A DNA stretch of 64,000 nucleotides from an uncultured Monoglobus sp. (GTDB lineage Bacteria; Bacillota; Clostridia; Monoglobales; Monoglobaceae), in assembly GCA_947630135.1 (NCBI GenBank), contig CANRGH010000007.1, positions 1 through 64,000 on the forward strand. The letters are read 5' to 3'. Under the pieces are notes generated by a model. That model made no database searches, had not been told where the DNA came from, and was given only the letters and a program-made list of their open reading frames with translations. Every line of letters begins with the position of its first letter. Positions within the stretch are counted from its first letter, which is position 1. The position numbers and the translations under genes are program-made. Of this stretch, positions 1-7,930 are shown one piece after another.

Positions 1-59
1 TGAGCGCTCGCTTTTTCTACCTCTTGCATTTCTTCCGATAATCTGCCTAATATACTCAT
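1..59 (-). CDS. Partial CDS, 5' end only, unidentified
   Basis: An ATG at 59-57 on the minus strand opens a frame that runs off the window edge after 19 codons (it starts MSILGRLSEEMQEVEKASA). It is preceded at good spacing by AAGGGTG at 72-66 and by a plausible promoter at 82-110. Too little is present to assign a family. The next gene is divergent from it. Confidence 0.5.
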   Translation of the reverse strand, partial: MSILGRLSEEMQEVEKASA

Positions 60-81
60 TTTTGTCACCCTTATTAAATAT

Positions 82-110
82 ATCATATTTTTGGATTGTT
101 TGGGTTACAA
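82..110 (-). promoter_or_regulatory. Sigma-A-like promoter for the minus-strand gene at the left edge
   Basis: On the minus strand a TTGTAA -35 box (110-105) and a TATGAT -10 box (87-82) are 17 bp apart. They lie just upstream of the SD and ATG of the partial gene. Confidence 0.45.
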
Positions 111-156
111 TTCTATTTCAAAATTAGATTGACGTGTAGCGGGCGGAGGCGCGGAT

Positions 157-185
157 TTGACAAATTTTAAAGTTTATGGTATAAT
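157..185 (+). promoter_or_regulatory. Sigma-A promoter of the SLH-MBL gene
   Basis: TTGACA at 157-162 and TATAAT at 180-185 are separated by 17 bp. Both boxes match consensus and lie about 50 bp before the ATG at 239. Confidence 0.75.
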
Positions 186-238
186 TACTATGATTATATG
201 AAATAAACTGAAAATTTGAAGTTAAAGGAGAAAACAGG

Positions 239-1696
239 ATGCGAAAAAGAAGAATTGCCGCGTTTGCCGCGGTTCTGGCTTTGCTCTGCTCCGGCTGCAT
301 TTCGGCGTTCGCGACAGCGTTTTACGATGTTCCCGACGATTTCTGGGCCGCGCCTTATATAACGAGTCTCGAGTCCCGCGGGATCGTCTCGGGCTACGGC
401 GACGGAACGTTTCTGCCAAACGCCAACGTTCAGCGGTGCGAGTACGCCAAGATGCTGGTCAACGCCTCGGGGCTTCCACTTTCAACGGCCCGGACCAGCC
501 CGTACGCGGATCTTAACGTCAACGAGTGGTACCTGCCGTATATCAACGCCGTAACGGCGCAAATGCCCGGCTATCAGAGCACCACGCCGGGAGATACGCG
601 GATATATTTTAAGCCCGAGGACCCGGCCACCCGCGAGGATGTGACCGTGGCGCTTATGAGGGTGCTTAATTATGATTTGTCGGAATACTACCCGATCAGC
701 GACGCTTTGCTGTCGGATGTGTTCTATGATTATGAGTCGATCCCGAAGCAGGACAGACCATACGTCGCCGAGGCGGTCAAGAGAGGTTACATAACCGGAA
801 CGCAGCAGGGGACCTTTGAAGGCTCGGACCCGATCACCCGCTGCGAGGTCTGCGCGGTGCTGTGCAGAGCGTTCCCCGAGAGCGGAACCGCCTATGTTGA
901 GCCACAAGATAATATGCCGGACGAAATCGCGTCCGGCCTTTCTGATTTAAGGGTGTATTTTATCAATGTCGGTCAGGGCGACTCGGAATTTATCATCCTG
1001 CCCGACGGAAAGACCATGCTGATCGACGCGGGAACGGCGGATCACGGCGATGAGGTCTGCGCTTTCATAAATGGGCTCGGATATTCGGGTATTGATTATG
1101 TTTTGGCGACGCATCCGCACGCCGATCATATCGGCGGCATGCGCGAAGTGCTTGACGGATTCGCGGTCGGAACATTTTATATGCCCGACGCGCTGAACAC
1201 CACCAAAACCTTTGAGAACATGCTCGCAAAGCTGCTTGAAAAGCAGATAAACACCGTGCGCACCGAGGCGGGAATGATTATCGCGCAGGGCGCGTATACA
1301 ATTGAGTTTTTGACGCCGCTTAACACCTATGACGATATTAACAACAGCTCGGTCGTGACGCGGATCGCGTACGGCAGCAATGTGTTCCTGTTTATGGGCG
1401 ACGCCGAGAAGGAAGTCGAAAACGATCTGCTCCGGGCCGTGGGCGGCGATAAGCTTAAGGCGGATGTGCTCAAGGTCGGACATCACGGCTCGTCATCGTC
1501 CTCGACGCCGCAGTTTTTGAGCGCTGTCCGTCCAGCTTACGCGGTTATATCGGTCGGAGCGGGCAACGAGTACGGGCATCCGACCGAAAAGACGCTAAAC
1601 AATCTGGCGAGCGCGGGCGCGGCTGTGCTCAGGACCGACACCGACGGAACCGTGGGCTTCGGCTCAAACGGAAACGGAATTTACAGATTGAATTAA
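239..1696 (+). CDS. Secreted SLH-domain metallo-beta-lactamase-fold hydrolase (ComEC/Rec2-type catalytic domain)
   Basis: The protein has 485 residues. A Sec signal peptide (about 1-28) is followed by three S-layer homology repeats (about 29-215), the first ending in a typical SGYGDGTFLPN motif. From about residue 236 comes a metallo-beta-lactamase fold like that of the ComEC C-terminus, with FINVGQGDSEFI, the metal motif THPHADHIGG near residue 291 and a later GHHGSS. The family includes nucleases and phosphodiesterases of the competence system, but here the domain is secreted and wall-anchored with no membrane channel part. It is followed 12 bp later by a DUF3006 gene, a frequent partner of such enzymes. 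The architecture is clear. The substrate (extracellular DNA or another phosphodiester) is inference. Confidence 0.85.
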   Translation: MRKRRIAAFAAVLALLCSGCISAFATAFYDVPDDFWAAPYITSLESRGIVSGYGDGTFLPNANVQRCEYAKMLVNASGLPLSTARTSPYADLNVNEWYLPYINAVTAQMPGYQSTTPGDTRIYFKPEDPATREDVTVALMRVLNYDLSEYYPISDALLSDVFYDYESIPKQDRPYVAEAVKRGYITGTQQGTFEGSDPITRCEVCAVLCRAFPESGTAYVEPQDNMPDEIASGLSDLRVYFINVGQGDSEFIILPDGKTMLIDAGTADHGDEVCAFINGLGYSGIDYVLATHPHADHIGGMREVLDGFAVGTFYMPDALNTTKTFENMLAKLLEKQINTVRTEAGMIIAQGAYTIEFLTPLNTYDDINNSSVVTRIAYGSNVFLFMGDAEKEVENDLLRAVGGDKLKADVLKVGHHGSSSSSTPQFLSAVRPAYAVISVGAGNEYGHPTEKTLNNLASAGAAVLRTDTDGTVGFGSNGNGIYRLN

Positions 1697-1708
1697 GGAG
1701 GGGAGATC

Positions 1709-1915
1709 ATGAAGGGCATAATCGACAGATTTGAGGGCGAATTCGCGGTCGTTGAGACCGATGGAGGATTTGTGAATGTTCCAAAGGCAAAGCTGCCCGC
1801 GGAAGCGAATGAGGGAGCGGTTATCGACCTTGACAATTTTTTGGTCGACAACGAAACCGAGACGGAGCGGACGGAAAAGATCCGCGGCATGATGGACGAA
1901 TTATTCGGAAACTGA
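1709..1915 (+). CDS. DUF3006 family small protein
   Basis: A 68-residue protein starting MKGIIDRFEGEFAVVETD, the usual opening of DUF3006. It is probably a small beta-rich domain. It has an SD (AGGAGGGGAG) directly upstream and lies 12 bp after the SLH-MBL hydrolase, so the two are most likely one transcript. DUF3006 proteins commonly sit beside ComEC-type MBL hydrolases, but their function is unknown. Confidence 0.8.
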   Translation: MKGIIDRFEGEFAVVETDGGFVNVPKAKLPAEANEGAVIDLDNFLVDNETETERTEKIRGMMDELFGN

Positions 1916-1941
1916 CGCCGTTTTTGTCAACGAATTTTAAC

Positions 1942-1970
1942 TTGCAATATTTGTCATATTGTGGTATTAT
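1942..1970 (+). promoter_or_regulatory. Promoter of the small hydrophobic peptide (toxin-like) mRNA
   Basis: TTGCAA at 1942-1947 and TATTAT at 1965-1970 are 17 bp apart, with a TGG just before the -10. Transcription would start near 1977. That gives the peptide mRNA a leader of about 160 nt, unusually long for a 30-codon gene and typical of type I toxins. Confidence 0.6.
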
Positions 1971-2088
1971 ATATTCGGTGATGAATATCACAAGTCCGAG
2001 CTTCATTGGGCGGAGAAACACTTCGGTGTAAGTAAAATATATTGAAGTAAAAGGCAGACATGAAAACGTAAGGACGGTTGGCCGTTTC

Positions 2089-2137
2089 ATTCCTTTCTAA
2101 ACACTTAACATTGTGTTTAAGACATAAAGAAAGGAGT
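2089..2137 (+). promoter_or_regulatory. Stem-loop that sequesters the ribosome binding site
   Basis: Bases 2089-2098 (ATTCCTTTCT) pair with 2128-2137 (AGAAAGGAGT, one G-U), burying the SD. An inner 6-bp stem pairs AAACAC (2099-2104) with GTGTTT (2113-2118) around an 8-nt loop. The SD of the peptide ORF lies wholly inside the distal arm and ends 2 nt before the ATG. Confidence 0.7.
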
Positions 2138-2138
2138 G

Positions 2139-2231
2139 ATGCGTATGATGAAAAAATTGTTTTTCAGAATAATCGCCGCATTGCTTGTAATAATCGTGTT
2201 ATTTGCGGTTTTTGCAATTGCCGTGCAATAA
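2139..2231 (+). CDS. 30-residue hydrophobic membrane peptide, candidate type I toxin
   Basis: The ATG at 2139 gives a 30-residue peptide with a basic start (MRMMKKLFFR) and one hydrophobic segment that fills the rest and ends in AIAVQ. The SD AAAGGAG at 2130-2136 is locked in a stem-loop. The mRNA leader is long, and a convergent antisense RNA covers the stop codon and 3' region. This matches the layout of Gram-positive type I toxins such as TxpA, BsrG and Fst, although I recognise no specific family from the residues. A small non-toxic membrane peptide is the alternative. The ORF and its surroundings are directly visible. Toxicity is inference. Confidence 0.65.
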   Translation: MRMMKKLFFRIIAALLVIIVLFAVFAIAVQ

Positions 2232-2276
2232 AAAGAGACAACCGCCTTTAAAGTTTAGCCCACTTTAGCGGTTGCC
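2230..2276 (-). terminator. Intrinsic terminator of the antisense RNA
   Basis: The arms CAACCGC (2239-2245) and GCGGTTG (2268-2274) are extended inward by a TAAAG/CTTTA pairing with a 3-nt bulge. On the minus strand the hairpin is followed by TCTCTTTTTATT, a good terminator tail. On the plus strand only a weak ATTTAT follows, so it ends the antisense RNA better than the mRNA. Confidence 0.75.
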
Positions 2277-2333
2277 ATTTATCAATCGTTGAAGCGGCCG
2301 AACCGTTTTTACGATCTGCCGTTTCTCTTTCTA
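2230..2333 (-). ncRNA. Antisense RNA, candidate type I antitoxin
   Basis: On the minus strand a consensus promoter (2368-2340) would start an RNA near 2333. It would end at a strong terminator whose T-tract lies at 2234-2230, giving about 104 nt. There is no ORF in it. It is complementary to the last codon, stop and 3' untranslated region of the peptide mRNA, so the two transcripts converge and overlap tail to tail, as in txpA/RatA and bsrG/SR4. Confidence 0.7.
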
Positions 2334-2339
2334 AAAATA

Positions 2340-2368
2340 ATTATATATGAATATTGTGTTTTTGTCAA
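2340..2368 (-). promoter_or_regulatory. Consensus promoter of the antisense RNA
   Basis: On the minus strand TTGACA (2368-2363) and TATAAT (2345-2340) are separated by exactly 17 bp. Both boxes are perfect consensus. No protein gene lies downstream before the terminator. Confidence 0.8.
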
Positions 2369-2437
2369 GGGTTTTATTGTGAATAATATTATTAAAATTA
2401 ATAAACGCTCTATGTTGACAAAATTCAATAAAATATA

Positions 2438-2467
2438 TTGACTTACTGTGCTGGTAAGTGGTATAAT
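2438..2467 (+). promoter_or_regulatory. Promoter of the his operon
   Basis: TTGACT at 2438-2443 and TATAAT at 2462-2467 are 18 bp apart, about 60 bp upstream of the hisZG start. Confidence 0.6.
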
Positions 2468-2509
2468 AATCCTTATGAATAAGCGTTTGCTTATTTCGTA
2501 AGGATTATT
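2465..2509 (+). repeat. Long imperfect palindrome over the his promoter start site (operator or leader hairpin)
   Basis: Bases 2465-2484 and 2489-2509 are inverted repeats with a GTTT centre and one bulged T. The core is AATAAGC-GTTT-GCTTATT and the outer arms are AATAATCC/GGATTATT. It begins inside the -10 box and covers the predicted start, which favours a protein operator. It could also form a hairpin in the leader. Confidence 0.65.
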
Positions 2510-2528
2510 TATTTTGGAGTGATATTTT

Positions 2529-4181
2529 TTGAACAACGGAAGGATTACCCACACTCCCACAGGATTGGCTGATGTGCTTTGCGACGAGTGTGAGCTGAAA
2601 CTTCGGATAGAGAACAAGGCGATGGAGGTGTTCGGCAGCTTCGGTTACAGACCGGTGCGGACGCCCACATTCGAGTATTTTGACGTGTATAACGTGACCA
2701 CGCCGACGCAGGCGGAGCATATGTTCAAATTCTTCGACACCAACGGCAGAATGCTGGCGCTTCGACCCGACATTACGACCTCGGTGGCGAGAATGGTCGC
2801 CACAAAGGCGGGCGCGGAGGATTTTCCGATCCGCGTTTCGTACCTTGGCAGCGCGTTCCGCAATGAGGAGAATTTCAGTCAGGCGCGCCAGAGGGAGTTT
2901 ACCCAGACGGGCGTTGAGCTTATCGGCGAGAGCGGTCCCGCGGCGGACGCGGAGATCATTGAGATCGCGATAAAAACCCTGCTTGAGGCGGGGATAAAGA
3001 GCTTCCAGATCGACCTGGGCCAGGTGGAGTTTTTTAAGGGGCTCGTTGAGCAGGCCGGACTTTCGGAGAACGAGAGCGATATGCTCAGACGTCACATAAA
3101 CGACAAGGATTTCATCGCGGTCGAGAACGCTCTTGAGGAGCTTGACGTGACCGGCGACATGCGGCAGAGATTTGTAAGCCTGTCAACCATGTTCGGCGGG
3201 ATCGAGATCGTGGATAACGCAATCGACGACCGAACGTTGAACCGCCGCTCGAAGGACGCGCTGATAAATTTAAAAGAGGTGTATTATATCCTGACCCAAA
3301 AAGGGCTTGACAAATATGTTTCGTTCGATTTGGGAATGGTACAGAATATCGACTACTACACGGGAATTATTATCCGCGGCTTTACATACGGCGTGGGCTT
3401 CCCGGTGTGCAGCGGCGGACGGTATGACAGTCTGCTTAAAAAGTTCGGCAGGGACGTTCCCGCCACCGGAATAGCCGTCGGCGTTGAGAGAGTACTGGCG
3501 ACGCTGTATGACGAGAGCTCGGCCGCCGAGAAAAAGAGCGGCAGCGATTACGTCACAGTCGCGCTTGCCAAGGGAAGACTGGCGGAGCTTTCGGTCGACA
3601 TCTTCGGAAAAATAGGCTTTGACGTGGATGAGATTAAGAAAAAGAGCCGCAAGCTTATATTCACCGATGAGAAACATAAAATCAAGTTTATACTGGTGAA
3701 GGCCTCGGACGTGCCGACATACGTTGAGTACGGCGCGGCCGACATGGGAATTGTCGGCAAGGACACGCTGCTTGAGAGCGGCAAAAACCTCTATGAGGTG
3801 CTTGACCTCGGGTTTGGAGCCTGCAAGATGGCCGTGGCGGGGCCCGCCGAAATGAAGGAAAATCTCGGCAACCGCAACATTACCCGCGTGGCCAGCAAAT
3901 ACCCCGAGATCGCCCGCGAGTTTTTCCAAAAAGTGAAGGGCAGAACGGTCGATATTATTAAGCTTAACGGCTCGGTTGAGCTCGGCCCGCTTGTGGGTTT
4001 GTCCGAAGTGATCGTTGATATTGTCGAAAGCGGCAAGACGCTTAAAGAAAACGGCCTTGAGGTGCTTGAGGACGTGTGCGAGCTTTCGGCGAGGCTCGTG
4101 GTCAACCGCGTCAGCATGAAGCTGAAGCGCGACAAGATCATGGACATAATCCTCCGCGTTAAGGAGGAGATCGAGAAATGA
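2529..4181 (+). CDS. hisZG: HisZ-HisG fusion: ATP phosphoribosyltransferase
   Basis: A 550-residue protein. Residues 1 to about 330 form a class II synthetase-like HisZ regulatory domain (early GLADVLCDE, then [12 protein letters not shown], later [10 protein letters not shown] and SGGRYDSLL). From about 338 it continues in frame into a short-form HisG catalytic domain ([39 protein letters not shown]). HisG catalyses the first step of histidine synthesis, joining ATP and PRPP, and its short form needs HisZ, normally a separate protein. The start is TTG at 2529 with GGAG upstream. It overlaps hisA by 4 nt (ATGA). The fusion is the odd point. Confidence 0.9.
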   Translation: MNNGRITHTPTGLADVLCDECELKLRIENKAMEVFGSFGYRPVRTPTFEYFDVYNVTTPTQAEHMFKFFDTNGRMLALRPDITTSVARMVATKAGAEDFPIRVSYLGSAFRNEENFSQARQREFTQTGVELIGESGPAADAEIIEIAIKTLLEAGIKSFQIDLGQVEFFKGLVEQAGLSENESDMLRRHINDKDFIAVENALEELDVTGDMRQRFVSLSTMFGGIEIVDNAIDDRTLNRRSKDALINLKEVYYILTQKGLDKYVSFDLGMVQNIDYYTGIIIRGFTYGVGFPVCSGGRYDSLLKKFGRDVPATGIAVGVERVLATLYDESSAAEKKSGSDYVTVALAKGRLAELSVDIFGKIGFDVDEIKKKSRKLIFTDEKHKIKFILVKASDVPTYVEYGAADMGIVGKDTLLESGKNLYEVLDLGFGACKMAVAGPAEMKENLGNRNITRVASKYPEIAREFFQKVKGRTVDIIKLNGSVELGPLVGLSEVIVDIVESGKTLKENGLEVLEDVCELSARLVVNRVSMKLKRDKIMDIILRVKEEIEK

Positions 4182-4891
4182 CGATATATCCCGCAATTGA
4201 CATAATCGGCGGCGAGTGCGTACGCCTGGTCAAGGGTGACTATTCGCAAAAGACCACATTCGGCAAAGACCCCGTTGCCGTTGCGAAGGAATGGGAAAGC
4301 TGCGGCGCGGAGTTCATTCATGTTGTTGATCTTGACGGCGCCCGGAGCGGAGACATGCCGAATTTTGAGCTCATCTCGGATATAGCCCGCTCGGTGTCAT
4401 GCAAAGTCGAAGTCGGCGGCGGCATACGCGGCATGGACTGCGCCGAAAAATACCTGAGCGCGGGCGTGTACAGAGTGATCATAGGGACCTCGGCGCTGCG
4501 CGACCCCGGGTTCGTCCGCGAGGCGGTTTTGAAATACGGCGAGAGGATCGCCGTTGGAATTGACGCAAAAGACGGCAAGGCCGCGGTCAGCGGCTGGGAG
4601 GACGTCAGCGACATAGGAGCGCTCGAGCTCGCGAAGCACATGGAAGAGATCGGGGTCGGGACGATAATCTACACCGATATTGCCACCGACGGAATGCTCG
4701 GCGGCCCAAACCTTGAGGCTATGAGAGAAATGGCCGCGTCGGTCAATATGGATGTTGTGGCCTCGGGCGGCGTAACGACGCTTCGGGATGTCGAGGCGCT
4801 AAAGACCGCGGGCGTTCAGGGCGCGATAATCGGCAAGGCGTTATACACCGGAAGCATCGATCTTCGAGAGGCGATCAAAACAGCGAAATAA
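4178..4891 (+). CDS. hisA: HisA, ProFAR isomerase
   Basis: This 237-residue TIM-barrel enzyme isomerises ProFAR to PRFAR in histidine synthesis. It starts [21 protein letters not shown], with the N-terminal catalytic Asp in PAIDI and the phosphate-binding repeats VEVGGGIRG and VVASGGVT. The length is usual. The start codon overlaps the hisZG stop (ATGA), so the two are translationally coupled. hisH and hisF are not in this window. Confidence 0.95.
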   Translation: MTIYPAIDIIGGECVRLVKGDYSQKTTFGKDPVAVAKEWESCGAEFIHVVDLDGARSGDMPNFELISDIARSVSCKVEVGGGIRGMDCAEKYLSAGVYRVIIGTSALRDPGFVREAVLKYGERIAVGIDAKDGKAAVSGWEDVSDIGALELAKHMEEIGVGTIIYTDIATDGMLGGPNLEAMREMAASVNMDVVASGGVTTLRDVEALKTAGVQGAIIGKALYTGSIDLREAIKTAK

Positions 4892-4914
4892 ATTCTGAAA
4901 GGAATGTGAACAAT

Positions 4915-5568
4915 ATGGAAATGATAAACGCGGAGTTCATTAAGGACTTAAAATTTGACGACAACGGATTGATCCCCGCGGTGGCGCAGGACAGCGTCAG
5001 CGGCGAGGTGCTTATGCTCGCCTATATGAATGAGGAAAGCATTAAGGAAACCTTAAAGACCGGCCACGCCACATATTTCAGCCGCAGCCGCAAGCAGCTT
5101 TGGGAAAAGGGCGCGACCAGCGGAAATTATCAGGACGTTGTTGAAATGTATGTTGACTGCGATCAGGACGCGGTCGTGCTCAAGGTAAAACAGACCGGCA
5201 ACGCCTGTCACACCAATAATCATTCCTGCTTCTACCGCAGAGTGAAGGAGGGCAAGCTTGAGGAGATCCCCACAGGAACCGCCGCCAAGCCCGGCATACT
5301 TTATGACGTTTACAACGTTATCGTGGACAGGGTGAAAAATCCCAAAAAGGGATCGTATACCAATTATCTGTTTGACAAGGGTATTGACAAAATGCTCAAA
5401 AAGGTGGGTGAGGAGGCATCCGAGGTCATTATCGCGTCCAAGAATTATGTAAAGTCCGAGGTGCAGTACGAGACGGCCGACCTTTTGTACCACCTGTCGG
5501 TGGTGCTGGTCGAGGAGGGCCTTACCTGGGACGATATATTTGTTGAGCTGCAAAAAAGATATAAATAA
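4915..5568 (+). CDS. hisIE: HisIE, bifunctional phosphoribosyl-AMP cyclohydrolase / phosphoribosyl-ATP pyrophosphatase
   Basis: About 217 residues. The N-terminal HisI domain shows GHATYFSRSRKQLWEKGATS, DCDQDAVVLKV and the zinc-binding CHTNNHSCFYR. The C-terminal HisE domain shows KVGEEASEVIIASKN and ETADLLYHLSV. Together they carry out steps 2 and 3 of histidine synthesis. The SD GAAAGGA at 4897-4903 best serves the ATG at 4915. A GTG at 4906 in the same frame would sit too close. It is the last his gene here, so the locus holds only hisZG, hisA and hisIE. Confidence 0.93.
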   Translation: MEMINAEFIKDLKFDDNGLIPAVAQDSVSGEVLMLAYMNEESIKETLKTGHATYFSRSRKQLWEKGATSGNYQDVVEMYVDCDQDAVVLKVKQTGNACHTNNHSCFYRRVKEGKLEEIPTGTAAKPGILYDVYNVIVDRVKNPKKGSYTNYLFDKGIDKMLKKVGEEASEVIIASKNYVKSEVQYETADLLYHLSVVLVEEGLTWDDIFVELQKRYK

Positions 5569-5608
5569 AAATAAAGAAAAAAGCAAAAAATTTTAGGAGG
5601 TAATGAAA

Positions 5609-5983
5609 ATGATTGGTATTGAGCATATTTGTATTTGCGCGCACGACACAGCGGCGCTTAAGGATTGGTACATGGACATGTTCGGTTGGAAGGTTGTGTA
5701 TGACAACGGCAAGGGAACATTCTTCCTTAAGGCAGACGACGGCGGAATGATCGAGTTCCAGCGTTCCGACATCAAGGGTTCAAAGCAGGATATGAAGGCG
5801 ACGGGCATCCGCCATATCGCGATCTCGGTCGACGATTTTGACGGCATGGTTGAGAAGCTCAAGGGCGCGGGAGTCAAGGTCCTGATAGACGCGGCGGTCA
5901 GCGCCAAGGGTATCGGCACAATGTACTTTGAGGATCCCGACGGCAATATTCTGCACATAATTCACAGAGTTACGCCTCTTTAA
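5609..5983 (+). CDS. VOC-family (glyoxalase I-like) protein
   Basis: A 124-residue vicinal-oxygen-chelate protein with two beta-alpha-beta-beta-beta modules: IGIEHICICAHDTAALKDWY at the start and IRHIAISVDDFDGMVEKL from about 70. It ends FEDPDGNILHIIHR, the usual final metal-ligand region. His and Glu positions (IEHI, IEFQ, RHIA) fit a metal site. The SD AGGAGG at 5595-5600 is better spaced for the ATG at 5609 than for the one at 5603. Members include lactoylglutathione lyases, epimerases and resistance proteins, and the substrate cannot be read here. It is probably read from the his operon or alone, and a hairpin terminator follows. Confidence 0.8.
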   Translation: MIGIEHICICAHDTAALKDWYMDMFGWKVVYDNGKGTFFLKADDGGMIEFQRSDIKGSKQDMKATGIRHIAISVDDFDGMVEKLKGAGVKVLIDAAVSAKGIGTMYFEDPDGNILHIIHRVTPL

Positions 5984-6003
5984 AGTAAGCGCTGAAGAAA
6001 AGA

Positions 6004-6036
6004 TCGGCAGGCGATAAACCGCCTGCCGAATTGTTA
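6004..6036 (+). terminator. Hairpin terminator after the VOC gene
   Basis: The inverted repeat CGGCAGGCG/CGCCTGCCG (arms 6005-6013 and 6020-6028) has a 6-nt loop. The following ATTGTTAATTG is only a weak T-tract. Confidence 0.55.
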
Positions 6037-6055
6037 ATTGATATGAGGCTGCATT

Positions 6056-7930
6056 ATGGAGATCAGAGAATATACCTCGGCGGAGCTCGGAAAGCTCAGC
6101 ATAGATGAGCTTAAGGAGCTTGCCGCCGACATAAGGCAATTTATACTGAAAGCAGTGTCCAAAAACGGAGGCCATCTTGCCTCGAATTTGGGCGTTGTTG
6201 AGTTGACTATTGCTCTGCATAGGGTTTTTGACATAAACGGCGGCGACAGCATAGTGTGGGATGTGGGCCACCAGAGCTATACCCACAAGATCCTGACCGG
6301 CAGAGGGGACAGGTTCGCCAAGCTCAGAAAGCTCGGCGGGCTCAGCGGATTTCCCAAATTTGAAGAGGACAAGCGCGACACGTTCAACACGGGCCACAGC
6401 TCGACCTCGATCTCGGCGGCGGCGGGAATTGCCAAAGCCAACTGCCTGCGCGGAATCAAGGCGAAAAGCATCGCGGTGATAGGCGACGGCGCCATGACCG
6501 GCGGAATGGCTTATGAGGCGCTTAATCACGCGGGGCATAACACCAAAAATTTAATAATAATCTATAATGATAATGACATGTCGATTTCAAAGAACGTGGG
6601 CGGCGTTTCGCGCGCGATGAAACGACTGCGCAACGCCAATAAGTATTTGAAATTTAAGGACGATTTCAAGACCGCTCTCGGCAATATTCCGGTTGTGGGC
6701 GAGCCTACCAAAAAAGGCTTGATCAGAGTCAAAACCGATATTAAAAATATGGTCGTGGACGGAAACGCGATGTTTGAGAGCATGGGCTTTTCGTATCTCG
6801 GCCCGGTGGACGGCCACGATTTCGAAAGGCTGATAGCCGTGCTTAAATACGCGAAAAATAAAACGAAGCCCGTGTTTATCCATGTCTGCACCAAAAAAGG
6901 CAAAGGCTATAAGCCCGCGGAGCAGGAGCCCGATCTGTACCACGGCGTGGGCAGCTTTGACATAAAGAGCGGCAAGTTGTTCAAGTCGTCAAAAAGGGAG
7001 AGCTGGTCCAAATGCTTCGGCCGAACTCTGTGCGGTCTGGCGGACGAAAACGAGAAGATCGCGACCGTTACAGCGGCCATGCCCGACGGAACGGGGCTTT
7101 CGCGGTTCGCGGAAAAATTCCCCGATCGCTTTTTCGACGTCGGGATTGCCGAGCAGCACGCGGTCACTTTTTCGGCAGGCCTGGCGCGGGCGGGAATAAT
7201 CCCGGTTTTCGCGGTCTATTCCACCTTTCTTCAAAGGGCATATGACCAGATCCTGCACGACGTGTGTCTGCAAAATCTTCACGTCGTTTTCGCGGTCGAC
7301 CGCTCGGGCCCGGTGGGAAGCGACGGAGAGACGCATCAGGGTGTTTATGACATATCGTATTTTTCGCATATGCCGAACATGAGAATATTATCCCCCGCGA
7401 TTTGTGAGGATATGGAGCCCATGCTGAAAAGTCTGATAGACGGCGGCGGGCCGTGCGCCATAAGGTACCCTCGCGGCGCCGCCTGCACGGCGGATGATTA
7501 TGACGCGGAGATCCCGCGGCTCACGCCCGACAAATGCGCGGAGCCGAGAGTGATTGTTTCCGCAGGCACGCCCGACGTGCTGATCGTTTCGACCGGCGTC
7601 ATGCTTAAAAACGCGCTGGGAGCGGCGAGGATTTTGGAGGGTAAGGGCTATTCCGCGGCGGTTGCCGACGCGGTCTGCTTAAAGCCCTTTGACCCGGCGC
7701 CCGTTAAAGATATGGCGGACAAGGCGAAAATCGTGGCCTCGGTTGAAAACAATGTTATAAACGGAGGCTTCGGGCGGCTTTTGGAGGACGCTCTTGACAA
7801 AAAGATATTGAAGCTGGCATATCCGGACGAGCCGGTTTGCCAGGGAAAGGTGGCCGAGTTAGAGGAGCGCTACGGCCTTTCGGCGGACAAGATTGCGGAG
7901 AGGATAGAGGAGCGGCTTAAACAGATATGA
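6056..7930 (+). CDS. dxs: Dxs, 1-deoxy-D-xylulose-5-phosphate synthase
   Basis: This 624-residue thiamine-diphosphate enzyme condenses pyruvate and glyceraldehyde 3-phosphate, the first step of the MEP isoprenoid pathway. It shows the N-terminal HLASNLGVVELTIALH, the cofactor motif GDGAMTGGMAYEALNHAGH near 143 and the transketolase-like region YSTFLQRAYDQILHDV. The loop GPVGSDGETHQG differs slightly from the common GLVGADGPTHQG form. The stop overlaps the tlyA start (ATGA). dxs-tlyA-nadK-recN is a common clostridial order. ispD and ispF lie about 40 kb away. Confidence 0.97.
   Translation: MEIREYTSAELGKLSIDELKELAADIRQFILKAVSKNGGHLASNLGVVELTIALHRVFDINGGDSIVWDVGHQSYTHKILTGRGDRFAKLRKLGGLSGFPKFEEDKRDTFNTGHSSTSISAAAGIAKANCLRGIKAKSIAVIGDGAMTGGMAYEALNHAGHNTKNLIIIYNDNDMSISKNVGGVSRAMKRLRNANKYLKFKDDFKTALGNIPVVGEPTKKGLIRVKTDIKNMVVDGNAMFESMGFSYLGPVDGHDFERLIAVLKYAKNKTKPVFIHVCTKKGKGYKPAEQEPDLYHGVGSFDIKSGKLFKSSKRESWSKCFGRTLCGLADENEKIATVTAAMPDGTGLSRFAEKFPDRFFDVGIAEQHAVTFSAGLARAGIIPVFAVYSTFLQRAYDQILHDVCLQNLHVVFAVDRSGPVGSDGETHQGVYDISYFSHMPNMRILSPAICEDMEPMLKSLIDGGGPCAIRYPRGAACTADDYDAEIPRLTPDKCAEPRVIVSAGTPDVLIVSTGVMLKNALGAARILEGKGYSAAVADAVCLKPFDPAPVKDMADKAKIVASVENNVINGGFGRLLEDALDKKILKLAYPDEPVCQGKVAELEERYGLSADKIAERIEERLKQI

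Noticed and set aside
2060-2071. Three-codon ORF (ATG AAA ACG TAA) in the leader of the small peptide mRNA
   Set aside because: It lacks a convincing SD and is too short to separate from chance, although it lies in a structured leader.
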